Origin: Paralichthys olivaceus
Lineage: Eukaryota; Chordata; Actinopteri; Pleuronectiformes; Paralichthyidae
Length of the DNA stretch: 64,000 bases
Direction: 5' to 3'
Assembly (NCBI RefSeq): GCF_024713975.1
Contig: NC_091108.1
Coordinates: forward strand, 3,649,001-3,713,000
Within the stretch, counting starts at the first letter, position 1. Every line of letters begins with the position of its first letter. Under the pieces are notes generated by a model that searched no databases, was not told where the DNA came from, and saw nothing but the letters and a program-made list of their open reading frames with translations. Both the position numbers and the translations under genes were made by a program. Shown here in pieces: positions 27,001-36,520 of this stretch.

Positions 27001-30000
27001 CCTGGAGACGCTCCACAGCAGTTCTACATCCAGGGTGGACAGGTGCTCCTCCAAGGTAGGGTTATACTGACTTTTATATGAACTTGAATGAACCAGAAAA
27101 TTAACAAAGCTGAAATTCGTTGGATATTTTGTTCAGGTATGTCCCCAAAGTCGATGTGTCAGAGATGATGTGGGAGGATAGAAAACCTGCCATGAGGCTC
27201 ATTCATGCTGCCTTTACGTACAAAAAGACTTTCAAACGATGTCACTGCCCACATACTTCCATGTGTTAAGGTTTACATCCACTAGAGGGCAGCGCAGAGT
27301 GGAGAGCCTCTGACGATGACCAACATGGCGACAGTGGAGGAGGTTGAAATAACGTAACTTGATCCAAAAGCTGCTGTTTGTACCTCGAAAAGTTCTTCCC
27401 CCCATTTAAATTTCTTCCTCGTGTCTTCTGGTCGTTTCGGCTGCAGTGCCCCCTCAAGACTCCCAGTGGTACTGCTCTGTTTTGTCTGTTTCGTCCGAAT
27501 CCGTAAGCTTTCGGGAGACGTGCACAAAAACGAACGAAGTGAGCGCAGAGTACGAACAGAGGGTTCTGTTGCCAACATAAACGTGCCTGTATAATCCAGC
27601 TCCACGTCAACCCAAGCGTTCGATGTTGCTGTTGAATGAAAACGATTTTTCACATGTTCTTCTTTTTGTTCTCTGCTGGATATTTTCTCTCAGTCTCCTC
27701 TTTCTCGCTCAGTCCTCTGTTGTGGCCTTGGTGCGGTTGAAAAGCTTGTGTTTTCATAATGTAGGTGCTGTCGGCCTCTGTATGAAGCTCAGCTGTGGAT
27801 TCTTTACCGGCACGTGCAGGAATCGTCACTGATCGTCAGTAGAGTCAGACAGACTGAGTGGTTCTGGATCTGGATTGTGAGTGAGAGTGAACAGCAGGTT
27901 TCAAACCGGCCTGTCTGCATTCGCTCTCTGCTCTCACGGCGTCCACACCCACCTTTTGATTGGCAGCTGTCAGGGGTGTGCGGGAACGTCTGAGCAGCGA
28001 GTCGTCGCACCTGAGATGCCAGCGAGACAGGCCGGTTTAACTCAAACTCAGGAAACAGATCCACATCGTCCTTTGTGTCCTCGCTTCTGTTCTGACTCTT
28101 CATCAGAACTCCAGATGAATGAAGATGAATGCACCAAATCATCATTAGTGCTCTTAGAAAGTAACTCAATACTTATAATAATAATAATAATAATAAAGGG
28201 ATGCGGTGCTGTTAAACACTGAAACAATAACACTAGATAAGAAACACATGTTTTAGAGATTGATTGAATGGTCTGGTCAGAAACTGTTCATAATAATATA
28301 ATAGTACATGTTCACATCTTTAAAGACCTGCGGTCCCACATATCTACGGTCATTGACATGATTTCACTGAAAGTGTGAACATGTGACCTGCTCACTGACA
28401 TTTCACAACCTCAGAAACAGTTTTTGTTTAAATGTTTAAAACGCTTGAAGTAGATTTTTTTGTATTTCATGATTATATATCCCTGTGTCAGATTGTGTGT
28501 TTGTGTGTGTGTGTGTGTGTAACAAACGAGTAATCAGCTGCTGTTACTGGAAATGTGTCACTTCCTGTGATGAAAAGGATTTTCCCTGCAAAGGATTTAA
28601 AGCAGCAAATATGAGTTTTTCCGCAAACTTGTTTTGCTCAGTAGAGTTCAGAGACATGTTGTGATGACTTTGGACAAATAGTGTTCTGCTTTCTGTTCGT
28701 TCTTTAGACACATAAACGCACAAACGCACAAAATAGCTGCCGTCAGGGTGCTCAACAGTTTGCACGCAGTCACTTGGGACACAATATCCTCTTGTTTGTC
28801 GAGCGTCTCTCCAGTTGCGTCACTAGTGCTAAAAATACAACCCCTCCACCACCACCAACCCCCCCCTGCTTGACTCCCCCGCCCTCCCTGCCTCCCTGCC
28901 CCGCTCACTGTGAGCGTCTGATCCGCAGGAGGGGAGGGGAGCGCGAGGGGGAGGAACTCTAATCCAGGGTGTTTTACTGACTTCAGCGGGCAGCAGTGAT
29001 GTCATTGTGATGTCAATGCCTGTAATTGTAATCGGGCTGCAGAGTTGATGAGTGACTGCTCGTATGCAGAGAGAGAGCAGAGAGAGGGAAAAGGAGACGG
29101 AGAGAAAAGAGGGAGAGAGGGAGAGAGGTTTCAGTGGAGCAGGAATAAAGAGTGTTTTCACATTGAGGTGTTCTGCTGCCGTGGGGCTGGATTATTGGAA
29201 ACGAGAGATGGCTGTAACCGGGGATGAGACTGAGTCAGGTAGAGTTTCTCTCATACATATCTTCATGCGTGTGTCATGTCTGCTTGTGGTCTTGTTGTCT
29301 TTCAGGGACATGTTCATATTCATGCATGTACTGTTGTCAGCTGTTTTCCTCTAAAGTTATAAAGTTGCACCTGCAGATACATACAGAATAAAAACAAGAA
29401 CACTCCTGAGACTATTTTACAACTTGCAAGAGAAAGTCCTTCATTTGTCATTTGTCCAACTGCAGCCAGGCGAACATTGCTCTCGCTCAGGAAACACTGA
29501 TAAAAACATTGTGCTTCACTTCGACGTGACTTGAACTTCATGCTTTGTGACTTGGAGGAGGAAACACGTCGCAGATTGGACGGCGGCTCTTCCCGTTTCA
29601 ACACAGGAGAGACGCCAGGGCACTTTAGGGTTATGTTGTAAAACAGATCTGACAAACCAAACGAGTGTTTGGTTAGTTTGCTCAACTCCGTCCCTGCCAG
29701 TGTGTATCCTGCTGCTGCCACACACACACACACACACACACAGAGTCACAGGACAATTTTGGGGACGTGACTTTTGTCCTCTGTTTTACCAGAAGTCCAC
29801 AATTAACTTGTCTGAGAACTATTGTCTGCAATTTGTGGTAACCTTTGACACAAACACACAAACACACACACAAACACACACACACACCACTCCAGTGGTT
29901 GTCAGGCAGAAAGGGAGGAAGGGAGGGTAAGAAGTAAAGGGGGCGGGTGTCAGTGGGAGGGGGTGTAAGATAGTCGTCAGTTTGACGTCACTCCGGTTTC

Positions 30001-32032
30001 CTGGAAGAGAAGCCAAGCAGGAGAGAGAGAATGCAAAAAGGGCGAGTGAGACGCACACGCTGTCGTCAGCAGAGCCCAGAGTCACTCTGTTATCACAATG
30101 AGAGTGTGTGTGTGTGTGTGTGTGTACACCTGCTGTGACAGTTGTGCATGTGTGTGTGTGTGTGTGTGTGCGCGCGTGCAGGAAAGAGAAGAGTCAGAAA
30201 CTTCTCAGGAACAAAGTGAAGAAGAGAAACTGAAAAGCCGAGAGACAGTTGAGTCATCGATGACTCAAACATGAACCACGAAGCTGCTTTTTACTGGTTT
30301 TTGAAGAGTCAGTGGGACTTTTACTGACACAAATGATAAACAGCCACTTATCAGTGTGAGCAGCGGTTTAGAAAGTGGTGAACACGACACCACTTCACAC
30401 ACACAAGTGAAACTGAGAGGCGTGGCAAGTGTTATTGTGTTTGACAACATTTAATTCGCGTTTCTGACGACAACAACCATGTTGACAAAGTGGAGGTTCG
30501 TCCCTGCGCCTTGTTGAAGTGTCTCTTCAAAAAGTTCCTCCACTGCTGAGATGTCTTCCCTCTAAGCTAGAACTATTGGCTACGCTGCCCCCCCCCCACG
30601 ATTTCCAGTGGTACTGCTCCGTTTTGTCAGTTTCGTCCGAATCCGTATCCGAGTATTTCTAACAGAGCCTGAAATCTGTCCCACTGACTGTAAATAAAGA
30701 TGGACGACATGTCTCCACTTCTTCCTGTCGTGCAATAATAAAATGAAAATATCTCAGACAGTGGTGGTGAAGACATCCGGAGACAATTGCAATCGTGGCG
30801 TGGAGGCGAGACGTCGATACACGCGCTCGACCAATTGTCAAGTTTATCGCTGCCGTTGACGTGAAAAATTCAGATTTGCGTAATAAGTGCGTTTTCGTCA
30901 ATCGGTCAGCTCGTTCTGCAACACTGAGCGGAGGCGGCCGCACACAGAAACAAACACAAACACTTCGTCACAGTCAGAGGAAATTCATCTTCTCAGACAG
31001 GAAGCAGAGCGGACAAACAATGTGAGTCGCTGAGGAACATCCTCTGCTGAAAAATGCACGTTTACTGAGATGTGATTGAATTAGTGAATTCTTTCATTCA
31101 TCACATGTCATTATAGAGGAGGAATAATAATCCCCCCATTATAAAGTTAAGACAGTTGGAGAATTTGTAGCTCTAAGACTTTTTGTCCGTCTTCTCCCCG
31201 CAGCCGCCACAGGAGACATCCCCGCCTACCAGCTGCGGTCGCCCAACTCGGGCCTGGCGCAAAGCATCGTGATGGCTGCGTCCCCGGGCACCATGCAGAG
31301 CCCGTCGTCACAGCACGCCGAGGAGATCACCCGCAAGAGGGAAGTCAGGCTGATGAAAAACAGGTGGGTTCCCTGTAGCAAGAAAAAGTGATAGAGACGA
31401 AGGACGTTCATGTTTCAGAACATTAAGTTTGTTCAGAGTTCACAGTCACTACAAGTCTTTACAAGGATATATGAATTGCTAATGGCCTTAATTGGCTGCT
31501 TCTTCTTAGTTTTTAATCAAATTATAACTTTGAATTTTTCTCCTGAAATTAAAAAGATTGAACTGTGACTGTGTGGAATTGGAAACTTTGTCAAAAGTCT
31601 GTCGGGTAACTCTTTGTGGTTGCCGAGCGATAAATAGTGCTGTCAAGGCTTCAGCAAACTGCTTTTTTTGAGATGTGCATAAATTTGGATTGTTCATTTT
31701 TGACAATAAAATGCTGCAGCAGGTTAATAAGAAAATAAATATGGACCATAAGGACAAATAAAAAGATCTTGTCAGCCTTAAAAAAAGGCATCTGCCATAT
31801 AGGATTGTGGATAGTTTGCATTATATCTGATGGTGCTTGAATTCGGTTTTTCCTAAGAATGTATTTTCCTCCTCTTTTTGTGTCCAGGGAGGCAGCTCGT
31901 GAGTGCCGCAGGAAAAAGAAAGAGTACGTCAAATGTCTGGAAAACCGCGTGGCCGTGTTAGAAAACCAAAACAAGACCCTGATTGAAGAGCTGAAAGCAC
32001 TGAAGGACATTTACTGCCACAAAGGCGAGTAG
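24068..32032 (+). CDS. crem: crem: cAMP-responsive element modulator, bZIP transcription factor
   Basis: Coding exons: 24068-24169, 24396-24524, 26021-26109, 26196-26329, 26867-27055, 31204-31363, 31888-32032. Phases agree throughout and give 315 residues. The protein is a nuclear factor that binds CREs as a dimer and is switched on by PKA. Order: N-terminal region (1-34), glutamine-rich Q1 (35-77), and the kinase-inducible domain with RRPSY, where Ser105 is the expected PKA site (Ser133 of CREB1), followed by an acidic PKIDEEETEEEEEE stretch. Next come a second Q-rich exon ending GGQVLLQ, the AATGDIPAYQ linker, then the basic region (NREAARECRRKKKEYVKC, 267-284) and the zipper leucines 285, 292, 299 and 306. 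The bZIP exon ends CHKGE. CREB1 and ATF1 are close relatives. The pard3-crem-ccny order, the TGDIPAYQ linker and the ICER exon decide for crem. Only one bZIP exon is visible, whereas mammals have two alternatives. Confidence 0.93.
24171..24218 (+). repeat. (CA)n microsatellite touching a crem donor
   Basis: The exon ends CCTCAG at 24169 and the intron opens GTACACACACAC, so the repeat starts at the donor itself. A few AACACCC interruptions occur. Confidence 0.95.
25875..25882 (+). promoter_or_regulatory. crem: Perfect CRE palindrome TGACGTCA in crem intron
   Basis: A full 8-bp CRE lies in the intron just upstream of the kinase-inducible-domain exon (26021). It is the consensus site for CREB/CREM/ATF dimers. 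Whether it is bound is unknown. Confidence 0.5.
26335..26359 (+). repeat. (CA)n microsatellite touching the crem P-box exon donor
   Basis: The donor of the exon ending at 26329 reads GTCAGTACACACAC. The repeat begins five nucleotides into the intron. Confidence 0.95.
27265..27560 (+). repeat. Interspersed repeat copy in crem intron, CTCF-like motif at its head
   Basis: CCACTAGAGGGCAG (27279-27292) is a full match to the CTCF core. At 27466-27510 the wording CAGTGGTACTGCTCTGTTTT and GTCTGTTTCGTCCGAATCCG is nearly identical to 30609-30650 in the next intron. Both copies are preceded by an AAAAGTTC block. These are two copies of one dispersed element. Confidence 0.6.
28494..28520 (+). repeat. 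(TG)n microsatellite
   Basis: A TG run in the crem intron about 0.5 kb upstream of the ICER regulatory elements. Confidence 0.9.
28816..29207 (+). promoter_or_regulatory. crem: Intronic ICER promoter (crem P2) with CRE-like autoregulatory elements
   Basis: Two identical TGATGTCA sites (28997-29004 and 29008-29015) lie 11 bp apart, about one helical turn. A further CRE variant TGCGTCAC is at 28816-28823. In mammals the P2 promoter is driven by clustered CAREs of this kind, giving cAMP induction and later self-repression. Between the sites lies a strongly strand-biased stretch: C-rich 28840-28900, then G-rich 28928-28952. A purine-rich run (29069-29130) lies between the sites and the ATG. No clear TATA box was seen. 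Confidence 0.75.
29208..32032 (+). CDS. crem: ICER isoform of crem (alternative first exon 29208-29238, then shared bZIP exons)
   Basis: A 31-nt coding segment reads MAVTGDETES and ends at a GT donor (29239) in phase 1. That is exactly the phase of the Q2 exon it replaces. Joined to 31204-31363 and 31888-32032 it gives a 111-residue protein that has the bZIP but lacks the kinase-inducible and Q domains. MAVTGDET is, from memory of the family, the signature start of the inducible cAMP early repressor (ICER), which represses CRE promoters and its own promoter in mammals. Paired TGATGTCA elements lie about 200 nt upstream. The match in peptide, position (the intron after Q2), size and phase makes this a firm call although no transcript was available. 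Confidence 0.85.
29719..29886 (+). repeat. Two (AC)n-rich tracts
   Basis: AC runs at about 29719-29741 and an AAACAC/ACAC mixture at about 29850-29886 lie in the intron following the ICER exon. Confidence 0.85.
29983..29990 (+). promoter_or_regulatory. crem: Perfect CRE palindrome TGACGTCA downstream of the ICER exon
   Basis: TTTGACGTCACTCCGG lies about 750 nt downstream of the ICER exon in the same intron. This is a second full CRE within crem. Confidence 0.5.
30105..30176 (+). repeat. (TG)n microsatellites ending in CGCGCG
   Basis: TG runs at 30105-30125 and 30150-30170, the latter followed by CGCGCG. Alternating purine-pyrimidine sequence of this length can adopt Z-DNA. Confidence 0.85.
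30500..30930 (+). repeat. Interspersed repeat copy in crem intron (second copy)
   Basis: It shares CAGTGGTACTGCTCYGTTTT and GTTTCGTCCGAATCCGTA with 27466-27510, and AAATAAAGATGGACGACATG with the copy near 1650. Its middle has a 10-nt poly-C run. The small open frame within it shows no family signature. Confidence 0.55.
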
Positions 32033-33600
32033 CGGCGGCTGTTTGTGGTCACGGGCTGAAGACAGTGGCGTTTTCAAACTGCTGCAGAAAAACAAACACA
32101 CACAAAAAAAAAAAAGAAGAAAAGACTCTGGAACAAAAACTGCTCTGATCGTCGTCGTTTCTCTGCTCACTCAGGTTTTACAAATCCAGAAGTGTCGCGG
32201 GGAATTCAAACAGCTTGTGCTTGCCAGTTTCGCTCTCGTTCTTAATCTTGTGCTCTTTGCATGTGAAGACTCGGAGTGTCGCACACTCTTCGCTCGCTGT
32301 CGCCGCTGTGCACAGACCTGAAGCCAGCCAAACGAGAGCCGACTGAAGAGGAGGAACAGGAAGAGGAAGATACAGGTGCTTCCCGAAAATGCACAGAGAG
32401 AAAGAAAAACCTTTTGCAGGTCAGCCAGGCAGCGACCTGGAAGTTTCAGAGTGCACAAGAAAAAAAAAAAAAAAAAAAAAGCTACGCAGATCCACCACCA
32501 GCTGCAAACCAGGCAACTCTACCATGTTTACCACCCGATTACGTCATCTGTGTATTTACGCTTCTGTTGTTGGTTGTTTCATGCATTCCTTTATGCAAAA
32601 ACACAATTAAGGAGAAACATCCTCCAGCGTTTTGTGATTGAAGTGAATTCCATCGACCTGTTCTCAGTTTGTATGAACACATTTGATTCGTTTGGGGATT
32701 CAAGCAAAAGACATGTTTGGCTTTTAATGCACAGAACTTCAAACGCGTGTTTCAAGCGGATGTCGAGGGGCATTAATGTGAATCCAAACCTCACTAGCAA
32801 AAGTCCAGAAGAGTCTTTTTCATCACTAAAAGCACAGGAAGGACCAAAGTGTCAGTGTGGATATGATTAGAATTTGTATTCTATTGCATTTATTTAAAGA
32901 ATTTCACTCCACACGTTTATATATACATGAAGATATATATATATATATTCTAAAGAGCAAATGTTACCGATTCAAAAAAATACAATCATCAAACCTCAGT
33001 TTTGTAAGAAAACATCTTAAAATGAGGAACAGTTGTGCTTTACTCCCACGCAGGCATGATTTCGTGTTTTTTTTTCAAATGATGGATCTCCGTTGTGGAA
33101 TAAAAGCGTATTTGATTATGGCTGGATATTAAAATGCTCTGTTTAAAGGGTGACGCCAACTTTCTCTGTAGTTTCTTACCTTTTATTTTCATGGGAATAC
33201 ATCATCATCTCGTGTTTGTGGTGGTTTCGAAGAAGCGCTTGTTGATGTAGTCGCTGTTCCACTGAATATGTTTGACTGTCAGCAGTGATGGAGAGAGCGT
33301 CTCAGTGGCAGGTAACAGCTGTTCAGCTCAATGACGACAGTGTGAATCCTCCTGTGCCGCGGCAGGTGTGATATTTACCAACTAAACGACCTGGCATCGG
33401 TTTGAATTCACACCCGAACGTCTCTTAACTTCTACACCACAGCGGGAGACGATAAGATAAGATTTTGCTTGATATCAGTTGTTCTGTCTGTAGTTGTTTT
33501 TATTTGTGTTGTCCGTCTTTTATCCTGGTGTTCTTCCCTGTTTGAATTGTAAAATCAAAACTATTTTTTTTCTGTTTGTCTAATAAAATGTTCCAATGTG
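32033..33600 (+). other. crem: crem 3' UTR
   Basis: This is non-coding sequence after the TAG at 32030-32032. It has internal poly-A runs at 32104-32115 and 32460-32480 and an AATAAA at 33099-33104. A second AATAAA at 33582-33587 is followed by a GT-rich stretch and is the likely distal cleavage signal. I looked here for a second alternative bZIP exon (AAKECRRRKKEY type) and found none. Confidence 0.6.
33582..33587 (+). terminator. crem: crem distal polyadenylation signal AATAAA
   Basis: CTAATAAAATGTTCC is followed by TGTGACGTGGTGTCTG, a GT-rich downstream element. An earlier AATAAA at 33099-33104 may give a shorter 3' end. Confidence 0.5.
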
Positions 33601-34499
33601 ACGTGGTGTCTGATTTGCAAACGTGGAAACACGAGACAGGGTTTCATGTTGGTGCAGAAAGAGGACAGAGTTACATGAAATGTTTTTTGCTCCGGCCTGT
33701 TTGGTTGTTTATCAGCAGGATGACGCAAAAAAAAGTCCTGAATGATTTTCCACGAAACCTGAACGAAGGACGGGACGCAGGCCAAGAACCAACCAATGAC
33801 ATTTTAGTGAGGATCTGGACAAATCAAACAGATCCAGGAATGAGTTCTAATCACTTTCTCTAAAATCTGGCTTATTTCGAGGACTGATATCTACGAGTGT
33901 GCAGCTTGATTTCATTTAAGCGACCCTCGTTTTTGGAGATTCTTGTTGTTTAACTTCTCTCGTTACTTATGTCGAAGCTTGAAAACACAAACCGTGAATA
34001 GAATTCGAGCTGCACGCTCCAAACAAACACACGACTGGCATCAAGGCCAAAGTTTACAAATGTTGTTACCATTGTCGTCAGTGACTGTGTATAAAGATGA
34101 AGCCTCACGACTGACGGCTGAGGCTGACTCACGACTGGTCGAGGTCACAGAACTGGAACCGATGTAACGCACCAGGTTGTGCGTTTATGTGTGTTAACGT
34201 TCAAATCTGCACATTTCAACAAAATAACATTTGACAGGACGTCATTCTGAAACCAGCGGAGATCCCGGGAGCCGGTGATTAATTTTACTTCTTGAAACCG
34301 GGGGGATGTGCATTAAAAAAAATAGTTTCCATAGCAACCCCTGGTGATACAGCATGGATCATGATGAGGTTGATGGTGATAAAAGCAGAAATGATTCTGT
34401 GCAGTGTTGAAGCTCGTAGTAACACATCAACACACACTAACACACCTCTGCTTTATTTCTTCCTCTGTCACAGACTTACACATGATACACAATACTACA

Positions 34500-34558
<59 letters not shown>

Positions 34559-36100
34559 TATGCATTGATAAAGGAAGAAACAGCGAAACCCTGACTCTGC
34601 TCTTTATCAACAGAAAACCTTGCAGCTCCTGAAGCTTCACTTCCTTCAACGCGCTGCTTTTCTTCATTTGATGTAATATCTTCCTCACTCTTCGGCTTGT
34701 ATGAGTCAAGTAATCATTGTTTATTTTATTAAAATCAAATGTGAACATTCATAATAAGTATTTTTAATTTCTCTGTCACATCGATTGCTGTTTCAAAACG
34801 GTTATATTTCATTTTCAAAATTATAAATCCAAACTTTGAATCCACCTCATTAACTCCCTCTCTCTTCTCGTTTGTGCCAAAAAAAAAAAAAATCAGAGCT
34901 GAGGTGAAAAGTGGCAGCGTGGGCGTCTGTTTAATATTTCATTTGGTTTTGTTTTTTTCTCTCCAACATCTTCATGGCCTTTTGGTCCAGTGTGGCTGCA
35001 GTGGAAATTTCCACACAGAGAAAAGAGATGAGGACTAGGACAACACAAACACAGAGTCAGTGAGCGGAGGAGGACCTCTTCTGTGCAACACACGCCACTG
35101 CAACTGAAACATCCCGTCACAACAGGAACTGACACACTGTGGAACATCCTGCTGTTTCCTGAGGTCACGTGGTCCAGATGTGCCCGGTATGATGGACTTC
35201 TTAATCCAAAGAGTACATGTCTGTGAACTAGTGCACTGATGATCCAGATTCTTGTCTCTATGCTTAGTAAAGAGATAATTCATCAACAGGCTCACATTTA
35301 AAACCATGTTTTTCTCGTTTCTCAAGCTCCGCAAATTTATTCACAACCAGATCACTAAACACTTCTTCACTAAGTCAATGAGCAGAGCAAACTTTTATTT
35401 TGGCTCCTCTCAGATCCATACACTTGCAATCCTGCGGGCTGACCAGCAGGGGTCCCCCTTTTAATCAGGTCAAACTCTTTAAAACTTCTATTTTTCCATC
35501 ATTGATTCTCTGAGGTTCGAAAAGCTTCAGAAAACTACAAACATGGAAACTTTAGATTGAGAAACAAAACTGTGCTGTTGGTATTTTCCCTCAAAACACG
35601 TCACGATTCAATTATTTTGCTTTTTAAAAAAAAAAAAATGATCTAGACTCATTTTGGTTTAAACATCTGATTCTGGTTCTAATGAATTTATCTACAGCAT
35701 CATCAGAAACATTGCAAGCTGCTGAGGCCTCTTTGACATTGTTTTATAATAAATAGAATATGTATTTATTTTAAATAACTGACCTTAATCTAATTCTTTT
35801 AACAGGTAACTCTGAATCTGATAAAGAAACACAAATATTATGTGAGATCATTTTATTGTCAGAATAAACACAAAAATAGAAATTAAACATTTTTATTCTG
35901 TTGACACGAACTACGCGATTTTTTTTTTTTTAACTATTACGCACTTAAAATAAAAAGTGTTGCCAAAGTCACTGACTGATCCCGCGGATGTGGAGGAGCA
36001 GCCTCTTGTGTTGGTGATTTAAATGAATGAAGCAGTGAATCGGCTCCTCCATCGCTCCCTCTGCTCGTTTGTAACCACCCACTTGAACCGGAACCTTTTC
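33601..36100. other. Intergenic region between crem and ccny
   Basis: No gene was recognised on either strand. A decayed copy of the TATAAAGATG repeat family is near 34060-34150, and a (CA)n microsatellite is at 34502-34554. A/T-rich sequence follows, up to the CpG-rich ccny promoter. Confidence 0.6.
34502..34554 (+). repeat. (AC)n microsatellite, about 26 units
   Basis: Uninterrupted CA dinucleotides in the crem-ccny gap. Confidence 0.97.
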
Positions 36101-36520
36101 TCGGGGTTCGCAGCTCGCCTGTCGGTCTCTCTCTCCCTGACAGCCCGGCCACCACAGCACCCATCCCCGCAGCAGCGTGTGGCCGCTCCTCTGCGCCTGG
36201 AGCCCGGACGCGTCCTGGTTGTGTGATGCCGGGCTCAGCAGCGGCGGCTCGGTCCCGTTTACGCATCAGCTGCTCCCGGTAAAAAAAATAAATAAAAAAA
36301 AGTGACTCCTCCATCCCGTGTGACAGCTTCTCTCTCCGTGCGCGGACACCGACGATTGACAGGAGGCTCCATGGGCGCTGCGACACGGACGCACCTGACG
36401 CGCACTCGTGATCCGCGGTGACCGGGACTCGGTGGGGGGGTCGGAGACCCAGCGTTCCTCGCTCCCATCTCGGCGGAAGTGGACGGATAACGCGCGGCCT
36501 GGCTCCGCGGGGACAGAGGG
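36100..36520 (+). promoter_or_regulatory. ccny: ccny CpG-rich promoter and 5' UTR
   Basis: The GC- and CpG-rich sequence directly upstream of the ccny ATG contrasts sharply with the AT-rich DNA before 35940. No TATA box is evident. Long open frames on the minus strand here (for example 35937-36539) arise from the low stop-codon density of GC-rich DNA. Confidence 0.55.
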
